Below the pieces are notes generated by a model. It had not been told where the DNA came from and made no database searches. It worked only from the letters and a program-made list of their open reading frames with translations. The position numbers and the translations under genes were made by a program. This document shows positions 1-10,225 of a stretch of DNA of 64,000 bases, one piece after another. Position 1 is the stretch's first letter; each line of letters begins with the position of its first letter. Source of the stretch: Phycisphaerae bacterium (GTDB lineage: Bacteria > Planctomycetota > Phycisphaerae > Tepidisphaerales > Tepidisphaeraceae); NCBI GenBank assembly GCA_026004655.1, contig BPJO01000001.1, positions 1-64,000 on the forward strand. The letters run 5' to 3'.

Positions 1-126
1 GACGAGGTGATCCGTGTCGGGATTCGGGCTGTGGCGGTCAGCTCCGCGGTCATCGGATCCGAGGACCCGAAACAGCAAACCACGATCTTGAAACAGTTGT
101 TAACCCGTCTCCCATCGGTAGAATAG
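1..126 (+). CDS. thiE: Thiamine-phosphate synthase, C-terminal fragment
   Basis: Only the last 41 residues are inside the window, in frame 1, ending with TAG. The stretch GIRAVAVSSAVIGSEDP followed by a short helix matches the end of the ThiE TIM barrel, where a glycine/alanine-rich strand (AVvSAI) binds the phosphate of the substrate and is followed by a dP...ar.l helix. ThiE joins HMP pyrophosphate and thiazole phosphate into thiamine phosphate in the cytoplasm. The assignment rests on this short tail alone, so another TIM-barrel enzyme cannot be fully excluded. Confidence 0.6.
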   Translation, partial: DEVIRVGIRAVAVSSAVIGSEDPKQQTTILKQLLTRLPSVE

Positions 127-370
127 TGAAGGCTCGTCGTGGGTTCTTTGACGGTATAAATCTCACAGAAGGAACAATTTATACAAGAGGTGCGAACCGA
201 TCGCCGGACAGGATATAGGACGTAATGAGTTGTTGTTTTTTTCGTCTTTGAATCAGACACGTGTTATGTCAGAAGTGTCGTCGGGCGATTGGAATAAAAT
301 CGAGGCGACAACCCCACCTGTTCAGTCCGGTGGAACCAAATGGGCTGATTCATTTGGGAGCTGTTGTATT

Positions 371-1054
371 ATGAAGCGTGCCCTGCTTACTTCGATGTTG
401 AGTGTTGTGTTGTTCTCCGGTATATCAGAGGCAGCCACTAGTTGGACGACCCCATCAGGTTCAGGAATCCTGATCGATTACTCAGCCGGTCAGACTGATA
501 ATGGACTGTTCACTGATACCTCTCCGACCGTAGCCGGCGATACGTTTTTGTTTTTTTCCCGAATAATTTTACCCGCGACCGAGATCACCAGTTTTGTCAC
601 GGATACGTTGAGTTTTGTCGCAACAGCCAAACCGGGACAGAAGTTGCACCGGATCTCTGCCGGTCTGAACGGAGACTGGTCGGTTCTCGGACCTGCCACG
701 GTCAATGCGACGGCCACACTAACCCTCACCAATCTGAATACGAGTGAGGTTCTGAACCAGCTGTTGACGTTTACCCCCCTTCAATGCCTCCCACTTCGGA
801 GGACGGACTATTCACCGGTACGGGCGAAATCATTCTTCCGGACGGATGGTTAAACGCGAAGGTTGAGTTGACCACCAACTTGTCTGTATCCGGGTCCGAT
901 CCGGATACGACCGGCGGGTACGCGGGGCTGATTCAGCTGAAAGGGCGCTACCGTCGACGTACAGGCCATACCGGTCCCGTTGCCCGGCGCATTGGCTGCG
1001 GCCCCTCTGGCCTTGGGGATCGCGTGGTACGTCCGACGACGATGGACTCACTGA
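371..1054 (+). pseudogene. PEP-CTERM-type secreted protein, frame broken twice
   Basis: The protein starts at ATG 371 with a clear signal peptide (MKRALLTSMLSVVLFSG, then SEA) and continues as a beta-rich, Thr/Ser-rich exported protein of unknown function. The frame breaks at the C6 run at 774-779. Reading then continues in frame 1 (PPTSEDGLFTGTGEIILPDG...) and returns to the first frame near 941 (AAAGGG). After this it ends with VPLPGALAAAPLALGIAW, YVRRR and a stop at 1052-1054. That tail is a VPLP motif, a transmembrane helix and an arginine cluster, which is the PEP-CTERM/exosortase sorting signal. The coherent ends on both sides of the breaks argue for one gene of about 227 residues. No exosortase is in the window. 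Confidence 0.65.
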
Positions 1055-1174
1055 TCCGACCAGACATCGTTTGGGTTTGCGACAAGACAACTAACGACGG
1101 TCCGGTTCGAAACGACGAACCGGACCGATCCTTTTACGACTCGACAGGTCATCGCAGAATGGTATGGTCTTGAC

Positions 1175-1892
1175 ATGACCAGACGTTTTCTTGTCACCGC
1201 GGGCAACACCCGGGAAATGATCGACCGCGTGCGTGACTGGGGGAATATTTTCACCGGAACGACCGGATTTCGCATCGCCACAGCCTTACAAACGATCGGA
1301 CACGTGGATCTGCTGACCAGCAACCCTGTGCATCGACTCCAAGCCGAAAAACAGGGGATCCGTGTAGAATCGTTTTCTTTCCCATCAGGACCTGATGTCG
1401 CGGATCGAAACATCGATACATGAAAATGTGTACGACGCCATCTTTATGACGGCCGCGGTGGCGGATTATCGACCGACCGGCGCTTACGCCGTTCTGCAAC
1501 GCCAAACCCTCCCCGACGGTAAAGAGCATTGGGTAGTCGAATCAGTCCAAGCCGGGAAAATCAAATCCTGTTATCCGGAAATTGCGTTTGTGGGATGTCA
1601 GACGGAGAAGATTGTGGACCGATTCCGTCGAGACTGGAATTATCGAGGAATACTGGTGAAGTTTAAGCTAGAAGTGGGAATCGATATCCCCGAGCTGCTT
1701 AAAATCGGACGCGCCTCTCGGATCGCCTCGGGTGCGGACTATTTAATCGCCAACACGCTGGATATGGTCGAGGGAAAGGATGCGGGGGCTTACTTGATTT
1801 CCGGTTCGGGTGAACGTTTTGTTCCACGCGATCAGCTTCCAGACGTCTGTCGGGAATTGGTCCCTGTCGTAATTCCGACCGTGGCTTGTTGA
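1175..1892 (+). CDS. coaB: Phosphopantothenate-cysteine ligase-like (CoaB domain), one frameshift
   Basis: The N-terminal part, VTAGNTREMIDRVRDWGN, is the nucleotide-binding start of the CoaB (DFP C-terminal) domain. The second part contains MTAAVADYRP, KIKS, VGCQTE and DYLIANT, all in CoaB order. CoaB couples 4'-phosphopantothenate to cysteine in coenzyme A synthesis. The two halves are in different frames (frame 2 to about 1390, then frame 3 from about 1386), so one base appears to be in excess near the TTTTCTTTCCC stretch. There is no CoaC decarboxylase domain in front, so this is a stand-alone CoaB-type protein of about 238 residues. It ends six bases from the convergent acpS. Confidence 0.72.
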
Positions 1893-1898
1893 TACGGG

Positions 1899-2282
1899 TT
1901 ATTTTTCTCCGATCGCAGACCCGGTGGCATGGGTGTCGATGTGAGAAATCGAGATATGCCAGCGTCGGATTTCTTTGTCGGTGGCGATCCGATCCGCTTC
2001 ACCTGAAAGTTTCAAGACCGGTTGACCGAGTTCGTTAGGCAAAATTTCCATGTCTGTCCATTGGATTGCCCCTCGCCGACCCGTGCCTAGGACCTTTAGG
2101 ATGGCTTCTTTGATGGCAAATCGACCGGCTAGATGTTCGAAATATCGTTTTTTTTCGGATCGGGCACAATAAGACTGTTCTGCGGGTGTAAAACAGCGAT
2201 CGAGAAAACGCTGACCGTGCTCGGCATGCATCTGACGTATTCGATCCACCGAAACGATATCGATTCCGTGTCCGACAATCAT
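1899..2282 (-). CDS. acpS: Holo-[acyl-carrier-protein] synthase
   Basis: The 127-residue protein transfers 4'-phosphopantetheine from CoA to the acyl carrier protein. The start is placed at MIVGHGIDIVSVDRI, the standard AcpS N-terminus with the Mg-binding Asp in GIDIV. The second signature, RFAIKEAILKVLGTG, carries the catalytic Glu and Lys, and FTPAEQSYC lies between them. The C-terminal WHISISHIDTHATG is also typical. The reading frame remains open upstream into the end of the preceding phosphodiesterase gene, so the two genes touch or overlap (AAATGA at the start codon allows an ATGA overlap in another frame). CoA synthesis (coaB) next door is a related function. Confidence 0.93.
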   Translation of the reverse strand: MIVGHGIDIVSVDRIRQMHAEHGQRFLDRCFTPAEQSYCARSEKKRYFEHLAGRFAIKEAILKVLGTGRRGAIQWTDMEILPNELGQPVLKLSGEADRIATDKEIRRWHISISHIDTHATGSAIGEK

Positions 2283-3187
2283 TTTGAAACCTGCCGGTTG
2301 AGTAGTTGTTGCCGGAGACGCGCCACCCATTAGATCCGTGCTCTCAAACGCCTGACGGATGATTTTCCCATCAATCCCATCGGGAATAGGAATATTCAAC
2401 ACTGAACAGGCCGTTGCAAACGTATCATAAGTATTGATTTTCAGGTCACGAAACAGGGTCAGGTCGGTTGCAGGACGGACATCCGGTCCGACGATGATCC
2501 AGGGTATAAACCGACTACGGTCATCGTCTTTACCATGTTGTTTTGCGCTGCCCCCCGTGGTCCGCAGTGAGAATGATCGTCGTCTGGGAATCCAGATCCA
2601 TCTGTCGGAGCGTGTCGAGGACGGTCCCCAAAGCCTGGTCTACTCGTTCAATGGCTCGGATTTGCTCCGGCGTTCCCCAACCGTTTCTATGCCCGGTCCA
2701 GTCCACTTCAGCAAAATGAACCAGCATCAGACGAGGTTGATATTGTTTCAACAAACTCACCACCTGATCGGCGACCCGGTCCGAAGTGGCATTTTCGATC
2801 CAGGAATGGTCAATGCTGTCCTGAATCCGATAGATCGAGAACTTGCTCTTGCCTGCCACGATTGCGGTGGAGATTCCCCTTTGATGCGCCAGTTGAAAAA
2901 TCGTAGGAACACGAATGGTCTGTTTCGAGGCCGCTTCATCGTCGTTTCCGGTTATTCCGTGACGTTCGATGGTCACAACCGGTCAACATCGAGGTATGGC
3001 TAGGCAGGGTTATGGCAGCCGGGGTGGTGTAAGCCCAGAAACTGTAAGACCCATTTCTCAGAAGACTGCGAAGATTGGGCATCTCGGCCCGTAACGCCAG
3101 ATCGGGTCGCAGACCATCAATACTGATGATCAGGACTCGAGGTTCAGCCGCCGACGACTTTAGCGTTAAAAATAAAAACACCAACAT
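2283..3187 (-). pseudogene. Type I phosphodiesterase / alkaline-phosphatase superfamily protein, two frameshifts
   Basis: Three fragments in different frames form one protein. The first has a signal-like N-terminus and IISIDGLRPD (first metal Asp), then ITLPSHTSMLTG with the nucleophile Thr/Ser region. The second continues TIERHGITGNDD and has HFAEVDWTGH and TADHGG, which are metal ligands of the nucleotide pyrophosphatase/phosphodiesterase fold. The third continues after the G6/C6 run at 2551-2556 (one base too many) into FIPWIIVGPDV and VLNIPIPDGIDG. The first break is near 2970-2985. The family hydrolyses phosphodiester or phosphate bonds, often outside the cytoplasm; the substrate is unknown. 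The third fragment runs without a stop into acpS. Confidence 0.68.
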
Positions 3188-3314
3188 AGAGGTATGACGA
3201 CCCGAAGAGATCTCCCAAAACCGGTTTCAAAATGGTTCCCAATCATGTCACCGAGTCTACAGGAGTAGACGCGTTCAGAAAAGTTGACTTTCTTCCCCTT
3301 CGGTTCAGCACCTG

Positions 3315-4074
3315 TCAGGCTGCACAAGGTGAATGGATCGTGGTTTGATTATGCAAACATAAACCAAAGAGAATATGTCTCAGCCTCGAAATGGATTCTT
3401 TTTGGTAGAAATCCGGGGTGAAATCGAGCGGAAAGCGGGACCGAAAACTCTTCAGGTGATGAACGATCGTTTCCCCCGATCCATCGACTGAATGGAATGG
3501 TTCAACATTTCGACTTCTTCGGGAGAAAGCATACCAACCTCACGTTCAAGACACCGTCGCGCGCCCGACGTTTGTTTCACACAAACAGATCGAGCAACGT
3601 ACCCTTATGAATCAGATCGACCGTCTGGGAATAAACTTTAGGTTGGATGATGATTCGATCCTCTTGCGGCCAGGGAATAACCTTCCAAGGCGGTTGGATC
3701 GGGTTGTGTTGTTCAGTGGAAACAGACGTCTGTGTGTCCGGGCTGATAACAGACGGTGGTGAAACCACCTCGATCCGTGGAGTCGGATGAATGGTCACCC
3801 GGGGATCAAACCGAGGCCCAGGGGACATCTGTACCCGGCCTGTTCCAGGTTGAAACCGGGGGTTGTCATCAAACTTGGGGTGAGGACGAGGTGTATGCGG
3901 ATTGGCCGACGGAGGAATCGTCCCTAACGGACCGGTCTTGGGTAGATTCGCATTGATCGCACCCGTGATCGCACGAACGACCGAAAGCTCGGCCGTTGCG
4001 ATGATGAGACTGGGCAAACGCGTCCAACACCCCCGACGATGTTGCAAAAATCGGGCATCGACAGGAGCAAACAC
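3315..4074 (-). pseudogene. Proline-rich protein of unknown function, frame broken
   Basis: The longest open part (4074 to 3577) encodes a proline-rich segment with HTPRPHPKF, QMSPGPRFDPR and PPWKVIPWPQEDR. It ends DLFV at a stop. Adding a T at that T3 run restores a frame that continues through MLSPEEVEMLNHSIQSMDRG. Adding a G to the following G5 run gives ETIVHHLKSF, RSRFPLDFTPDFYQKE and ends HSPCAA with the stop at 3315. The compact, charged C-terminal part looks like a real domain, but I do not recognise the family. The true start is uncertain because the upstream 100 bases also look broken. It lies downstream of the M48 protease on the same strand. Confidence 0.4.
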
Positions 4075-4193
4075 GGATCAGACTTATTTTGCCCAGAAAT
4101 ATCGGTCATTCACCTTTATCGGGCTGAATCAGGACAGATCCGTTTATGACGAATGTTGATTTTGGGAAACATCCTTAATCCCCCCCGGACGGT

Positions 4194-5675
4194 TCACCGT
4201 ACGACCAGGGTGGTCAACATCCAGGCCGTGGTACAACACAAAGCAGCGATCAAGCCCAGACGAATCGCGTACATTCCGACGGTCAAAACCGTTCGGCGGC
4301 TTCGGGGGCATATAGCAAACTCCGCAGGTATTCGATCCGCGACCGAATACTCCCGTGCAACCATGTCCCTGCATGGTGCACCAACCATCCATATCCCCGA
4401 CCCAGCCAACCGCGACCCGACGAGTATGACGAGGCATCCAGGGGCATATTGTTCAGTCTTGCCACGTGGACCAATGCCGAATTGAACACTTCCACCCCTT
4501 CGGGTTCAACTTTTGGGTCATCAACCGTCCTTCCCACATTCCTAGCAGCAAATAAATCGGCCTGACGCTCGAACAAACGGGACAGAGACCCGAAAATAAC
4601 GAAAAAAACCAACCACTCCCCACCACGAACAGTACCGTATCCAATGGAACACTCGCAGGTGCACGCCCCTCCCACACCCACCACACCAACACCCGTTCCA
4701 TCGCGTCCAACCAGGTGAAAAAAACTACGGCAAAAATCACGTACCAGGTCATATGCCGGTGTTTGACATGACCCGCTTCATGCGCAAAAAACGGCTTCGA
4801 TCTGACGCTGATCCATGGTCTCGATCAGCAGATCAGACAACAGGATGTATCGAAACCGGGGAATCAACCCCATGACAGCTGCGTTTCCAAAACTGAAATG
4901 AGTCTTCCAGATCAGAATATCTCGATAACGGAGTCCCAGACGCTCGCACATGGCTTGGAGTCGGTCACGCAAGGGAGAGTCGGGCAATCTCGTCACCGGT
5001 AAGACTCGACGCAATATTTCCGGACCGATCAGAAAGACCATCCCCGCTGCGGTCAGGGTCGCGACTACTTCTGTGGTCGTCTGATCCCAAGTCCCGTATC
5101 GTTGAATCAACAGGATCAGAACATCCCGGACAAGGATCGCGACCCCGACTGGGATCAGCAAAGAAAAAATCTGCACTCGGGCGTTATTTATCACGTATTC
5201 GCGTAAAGAGGGGGGTTCAAAAAAGGCTTCGCCGGCGTTTAAAAGCGGTCATGAGGTTTTGCTCACGAACCGCCCGATCCAAAGGATATTGAGCCCAGAT
5301 CAATCCAATCCAGACTAAAACGATCGGAATCGTCGACATTAGCGCCGGGAATGATTCCAGTCGTCCGTTCATCGACAACCCTGCATCCCGGATCCAATCA
5401 CCCCAACCCAAATAAAATAAACCCGTCGCGTGGATCAACATTACGACCCACCGGGCAGCAAACATCTTCTGATGAAACCGGGCAGTTGCCGAAACAGAAC
5501 GAATCGTCGTCCCTTGCATCGCCCGTCGTGCCGATCGACGCATCAGGATCACCACCCAACCTAATGACAACAGGTAAATCGGGACACCCCATCCTGAATA
5601 ATCGATCCGTGTCTGGTTGTGATTGATCCACAACGCCCACATGACCAGGGGTAACAACAGCTGCAACCGTGCCAA
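4194..5675 (-). pseudogene. M48-family membrane metalloprotease, about four frameshifts
   Basis: The reconstructed protein starts MARLQLLLPLVMW with several membrane helices. It crosses the A6 run at 5219-5224 into EPPSLREYV and INNARVQIFSLL, then crosses A6 at 4786-4791, which restores FAHEAGHVKHRH. HEAGH is the HExxH zinc motif. It crosses A7 at 4602-4608 into ERQADLFAA, the third zinc ligand region, and breaks again near 4285-4288 before a last helix (LGLIAALCCTTAW). The order of helices, HExxH and ExxxD matches HtpX/Ste24-type M48 peptidases, which degrade membrane proteins. Each break sits in a homopolymer. Read literally, no intact protease is encoded. Confidence 0.72.
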
Positions 5676-5687
5676 GACGTGTAGCTC

Positions 5688-6581
5688 CTAAGGTATCAAT
5701 CCCATCGCCCGGTACTGCTGATAAGTCTGAACCGACTCCGCCAAAGGCCAACTCAAAATCGCGATCACGATCAACCCGACCATTAAAACCGGTTTCCACG
5801 CACGAGACGAATCGGCGATTAACGCCACCCAACACAACGATGGTGCGGCCAACAACAAGACCGCTTGGGGGACCGGTAAATAAGCGTACCACGGATCCAT
5901 CGCAGCAGAGACAATACCCGTCAACAACGCCGATAGCGTAAACCACAATGACGACGACGGTTCAAACCCACGCCAGATTAACGACGCCAACATCAGTCCC
6001 CCGCTCGTTCCACCGAGCACCAATAGGAGGGTGGCCAGTCTTTCACTTTTGCCTAAAAGCCCCACGATCCCCGCTCCCAGAAGTATGGTCAACGTCCATC
6101 CCACCAGGACCGGACGCGCTCCACGGACGGACTGCACCCACAGTCCGGAAAACATATTCAGCAACGCTATTCCCGCTGATAATCCGATCCATGTAGTGGC
6201 TTGGTTCATTGTCCAACCGCGGGTTGAAGCAGCCCATCGGTTCTCACCGATCAAGACCAACCCTCCCACCAACAGTAACAGGCTGATTCCCACTACCACC
6301 AGGGGTTTAAGCTTCCACAAGATCTCCATCATCGCCAACCCCATACACCCGACCGATAACCAGATCAACCATTGGAATCCCCCCTTAGGCCAGAAAAAGC
6401 TTAGGTCCGATCCGATCAGCAATACCATCCCGACCAGAAACAATCCCGCTACCATCCCGGCAGGAAGACTTTTAAAACGCTCACGCGTCTTTGGTTGACA
6501 AAATCCGGTCAATAAGACGACCCCGACTGTCAACACACACCAAACCCCCGCCAAAACCAAGGCCAGATCCTTCGGCGACAT
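5688..6581 (-). CDS. Polytopic membrane protein of unknown function
   Basis: This 297-residue protein is almost entirely hydrophobic, with about nine or ten predicted membrane helices separated by short loops, for example WLIWLSVGCMGLAMMEILW and LVVVGISLLLLVGGLVLIG. No catalytic motif or transporter signature is visible and I do not recognise the family. It lies 12 bases upstream of the M48 protease on the same strand, so the two are probably co-transcribed, and a role in the envelope is the only reasonable inference. Confidence 0.7.
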   Translation of the reverse strand: MSPKDLALVLAGVWCVLTVGVVLLTGFCQPKTRERFKSLPAGMVAGLFLVGMVLLIGSDLSFFWPKGGFQWLIWLSVGCMGLAMMEILWKLKPLVVVGISLLLLVGGLVLIGENRWAASTRGWTMNQATTWIGLSAGIALLNMFSGLWVQSVRGARPVLVGWTLTILLGAGIVGLLGKSERLATLLLVLGGTSGGLMLASLIWRGFEPSSSLWFTLSALLTGIVSAAMDPWYAYLPVPQAVLLLAAPSLCWVALIADSSRAWKPVLMVGLIVIAILSWPLAESVQTYQQYRAMGLIP

Positions 6582-6636
6582 GAATCATTCCAAAATTGTT
6601 ACAGAGAAATAACTTAAAAACTATCCCATGGTCTGA

Positions 6637-7864
6637 TTACAGGACGTGTCCCAGACGGCTTTTTTTAGTTTCCAGGTAAGACCGGTTGTGCTCGTTTGCC
6701 GGTATTTTAATCGGGATCTGTTCCACGATCTGCAACCCGAAACCATCAAGACCGTAAATTTTTTTTCGGGTTATTGGTCATCAAACGGATCTTGCGAATC
6801 CCCAGATCACGAAGGATCTGGCTTCCGATCCCGTAATCGCGTTTATCCGCGGGTAAACCCAAGCGTAGATTCGCGTCTACCGTGTCCAGGCCCTGTTCCT
6901 GAAGTTTATACGCGTGTAGTTTGTTGACCAGTCCGATGCCCCTTCCTTCTTGTCTCAGATAAATCAGGGCCCCTTGACCCGCTTGTTCGATCATCTGCAT
7001 CGCCGACGACAGTTGATCGCCACAATCACACCGACCCGATCCGAAAACGTCGCCGGTCAGACATTCGCTGTGCACTCGGACCAGAACCGGTTCGGAATGG
7101 ACGATCGGTTGTCCCTGTGCGTCGAGTCGTCCGATCCCCCCTTTGCATAACGCAAGATTCGGTTGGTGATCGACCGGGGAGGTGTAGGCGTGAAGATCAA
7201 ACACCCCCCATCGTGTGGGCAAGGTGATACTTTCCACGCGTTTGACGAACTGTTCTCGGTGCATCCGATAACTGATCAGGTCCGAGATGGTGCACATTTT
7301 CAGGTTGTGCTGACGGCAAAACTCTTCCAGTTCCGGACGACGAGCCAACTCACCGTCTTCACGAAGGATTTCACAGATCACTGCTGCAGGACGGAGTCCG
7401 GCAAGTCGGCAAAGATCCACGGAGCCTTCGGTGTGTCCTGCCCGTACGAGCACGCCCCCATCGACCGACCGAAGGGGTGTGATATGACCCGGACGCAACA
7501 AATCGTGAGGCTGGGCGTCGGGCGAAATGGCAACGAGAGTGGACCGGGCTTTATCGCTGGCGCTGACCCCGGTACTCACACCAAACTTGGGGTGAGCGTC
7601 AAACGTCACCGTAAAGGCCGTTGACATGGTTGCGGTGTTGACCGTGGTCTGGGGATGTAAACGTAGCCGGTCGCAGGTTTCTGAAGTCAATGCCAGACAA
7701 TCGGTTCCCCGACCGTACTTGAGGATGAAGTTCATCGCTTCGGGGGTGACCTTCTCAGCCGCCAAGACCAAATCGCCTTCGTTTTCACGGTCCTCGTCGT
7801 CGACCAAGACGATCATTCGCCCGGCTTTGAGTTCGTCCAACGCTTCGGGAATCGTACAAAACAT
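6637..7864 (-). CDS. ribBA: Bifunctional DHBP synthase / GTP cyclohydrolase II, one frameshift near the end
   Basis: The N-terminal half has the RibB acidic motif [10 protein letters not shown] and makes 3,4-dihydroxy-2-butanone 4-phosphate. The second half has the GTP cyclohydrolase II zinc site [19 protein letters not shown], then RQEGRGIGL and TNNPKK. Together they supply both riboflavin precursors. The frame as given stops just after TNNPKK. Removing one T from the T8 run at 6759-6766 restores [17 protein letters not shown] and a normal C-terminus ending GHVL with TAA at 6637-6639. The full length, near 408 residues, then fits the family. Other riboflavin genes are not in the window, and I see no obvious FMN riboswitch in the 69 bases upstream. 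Confidence 0.93.
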
Positions 7865-7933
7865 AGTGCTGTATTGTATACCAAAGAGCCGTCGACCGCC
7901 CGAACAATCTTTAAATCATTAAAAAACAAACAC

Positions 7934-8533
7934 TTAAGTCCAAAATGCCGTCTGTCCGACGGTCAACCGGTATCGGCATTTTCGTCTTTCCCCTTTTTCA
8001 TAAAGCGGGTTGTTCGGGGGGATGTCCACGATTTCGACTAACTCCGCGCCCAGACGTTCGCAGGTCCGTCGGCTAGGCCAATTGTCCGGGTTGCAAGTAA
8101 TCCAGAGGTGATCCATCCCGTGCGCCCTAGCCAAGGGAAGGATCAGACGAACCGCTCGTTCGGCATAATGATGACCCCGGGCTGGTGGGAAAACCCCATA
8201 CCCAATGTGTCCGGAATACATTCGAATCTGTTCCGCATCGGACACACGAAAAGATAGTGTCCCTGCCATTGGAACCGTCGGGTTAAACTCGGGTCTTAAT
8301 CGCATCCAAAAGTAATATCCCGGCCAGCGTCCCTGAAACTCATCCCCTTTTTCAATCCCCCCGGGATATCGTGACACGAAGTCGATCAGTTGTTGGCGCG
8401 TCCAGGCGGTTTGTTGCTCACCCCAACTTTGCGGATGCTGACAGGCAGTCAGCATTTCATCGATATACCGTGCAGACGGAACCACCAGTTCTAATTCGCT
8501 GTCGATCGCATGATCTAGCCGATAAAACCGCAT
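7934..8533 (-). CDS. GNAT-family N-acetyltransferase
   Basis: The protein has about 199 residues. The core GHIGYGVFPPARGHHYAERA corresponds to motif A of GNAT enzymes, where the R/Q-x-x-G-x-G/A loop binds acetyl-CoA. It is followed by LWITCNPDNWPSRRTCERLG, the N-x-x-S/A region that precedes the last helix. This resembles the RimJ/RimL-like group that acetylates amino groups on proteins or small molecules, and the substrate is not known. A GGGAGG stretch lies directly before the start. GTG 8536 is an alternative start one codon earlier. Confidence 0.82.
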   Translation of the reverse strand: MRFYRLDHAIDSELELVVPSARYIDEMLTACQHPQSWGEQQTAWTRQQLIDFVSRYPGGIEKGDEFQGRWPGYYFWMRLRPEFNPTVPMAGTLSFRVSDAEQIRMYSGHIGYGVFPPARGHHYAERAVRLILPLARAHGMDHLWITCNPDNWPSRRTCERLGAELVEIVDIPPNNPLYEKGERRKCRYRLTVGQTAFWT

Positions 8534-8683
8534 CACCTCCCATCATATCGGATTCGAAAATGATCCTCGAACAGAACCGACATGATCCGACACGGAATAG
8601 TCCGCGACCGTTCATACAGAATCCGGTTAATAACTCAAAGAAATCGATCCGTCGGCAAAAGAGGCAGGGTAACGACCGGGTCA

Positions 8684-8842
8684 CTACTGAAATAGGACGC
8701 CTGATCCGAGGATTTGTTCGGCTTTGATATAAAACAGTATCAAACCGACCGTGACCACCACAAAAGCAGCAGCAGCCAAAGCCGTGTAAACATTATTCGC
8801 AGGTTTTACGACAATGACGTCACCTGATCCGATACGACTCAT
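8684..8842 (-). CDS. Small single-pass membrane protein (52 residues)
   Basis: This is a short open frame from ATG 8842 to TAG 8684-8686. It has a polar N-terminus (MSRIGSGDVIVVKP) followed by one strong membrane helix (TALAAAAFVVVTVGLILFY) and a short tail. It lies 72 bases downstream of the coiled-coil membrane protein on the same strand and may belong to the same unit. The helix and spacing support a real gene, but the function is unknown. Confidence 0.5.
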   Translation of the reverse strand: MSRIGSGDVIVVKPANNVYTALAAAAFVVVTVGLILFYIKAEQILGSGVLFQ

Positions 8843-8914
8843 AACGCGACTCCATCGAAAAGACTGAATCGGCCGATGCGGATATCCGGCCCGGACCGAT
8901 CCGAATCAGGGGTT

Positions 8915-9794
8915 TCAGATCTGCGTTCGAACGATATTTCCGGCCTTGATTTGGGCCAGGTTCTTGGGTTCGGCGACGATCTGGCCCATGGCTTCATTGG
9001 CATCGACGACATCAATGGTCAGGATACCGAGGAAATTACCGGTTTCTTTATCGAGGATCTTGAACTCCATGCCTCGCGTGACCTGGTCTTGCGAACCGAT
9101 GGAGATGGTGGCGTAATCCTTCCCGGCGATATTCCGGACCGATCGGATTACCCCATTGATGGCCGGGGCACCGGCACGGATCCCCGCTTGGCCTTGGGCG
9201 ATCATGGTTTCGTTACCCCCCCAGATCGCGGATCAACCGACTCATCTGTTCACCTTTGGATTGTAGTTCGGTGACCTGTTCTGCCAAGTTTCGACGTTCG
9301 CGCTCGAGCACGGCATTCTGAGCAACGAGATTAGTAACGCGGGTATTCAGGTCGGTGATCTGACGAAGACGTTCGTCAGCGTCTCGACGAAGGTTGGCGA
9401 CCTGCTCCTGAAGCTTGGATTTGCTGTCCTCACTCGCAGCCAAAGCGGCGGCTTGGCTGGAGTTGGCACTGGTCAGGGTGGCAATCGATTGCCGAGCGGC
9501 GGCGATTTGGGCGTCCCGGTCCACAAGCTCTGCCCGAAGTTTGAGGATTTCGTTATTCAGCGCCTGAGAGGCCGAAGCTGCCTCTGCCTGGGCTGCCTGA
9601 ACCCGCGATTCTGCCGCTGCCACATTATCCATCGCGCGGGCCAACAACGAATCTTTCACCGCCAGACGCGCCCGAGTCTCTTCCAGATTCTTCTGAATCG
9701 GAGAAAGTTTGTTGACAAACGTAACGATGCCCGCCGTCATGATCACGGAAACGAGCACGAGCAAAACGACAAACAGCTTGGTCAGGGGACTCAC
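8915..9794 (-). CDS. Membrane-anchored coiled-coil protein with C-terminal beta domain, one frameshift
   Basis: The start is GTG 9794, preceded by AAGGAG. An N-terminal membrane helix (LFVVLLVLVSVIMTAGIV) is followed by a long Ala/Glu/Gln-rich coiled coil (about residues 30-180). The first frame ends after RLIRDLGG. Removing one base from the C7 run at 9216-9222 joins it to a second part with GVIRSVRNIAG, YATISIGSQDQVTRGMEF and LGILTIDVVDANEAMGQIV. That second part looks like a small beta-barrel domain. The layout (helix, coiled coil, barrel) suggests a cell-envelope structural protein. I do not know a named family. The reconstructed length is about 292 residues. Confidence 0.6.
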
Positions 9795-10225
9795 AGGTTG
9801 GCTCCTTGGACGATCGAAGCGTCCGGATCACTGGTGCGGGACAACAGATGCACAGCCAAAACCGACCACCTCCACCATCCGCAGGCGACCGGTCTGAAAT
9901 TACGCCTCCGCTTCATCCACACGCGGTCACGACCGTGACCCAACACCTACCCTTACGCATGGACGTTGAGTTACCCTGCAAATGTAATGCCCCGTCAAGA
10001 CCTGTCAAGTGATTCATTCCCCCACGACAGATTTAAACCCTTTGATGAAGAAAAGTTGTGTTCATCCCGGCAATATCTCTCCCACCGGATACGTCGGTCA
10101 AAAACGACTCCGAAGGAAGTCCCGTCCTCGGACGAAGAAACTGTTTCCTCTCAAAGCATTCCTCAAGAAAAGCATAACTCGTTTGGAAACAACGCCTTAG
10201 AACATCCAATCCGTCGTCAACACGA
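9795..10225. other. Intergenic stretch without a recognisable gene
   Basis: About 430 bases separate the start of the coiled-coil protein from the end of the AraC-family gene, both on the minus strand. Several open frames exist on both strands, but none has a coherent domain, hydrophobic pattern or ribosome binding site. I see no tRNA-like fold. The part nearest 9800 should hold the promoter of the coiled-coil gene, but I could not settle on one. Confidence 0.4.

Noticed and set aside
2434..3003. Plus-strand open frame of 189 codons
   Set aside because: It is antisense to the phosphodiesterase, whose metal-binding motifs are on the minus strand.
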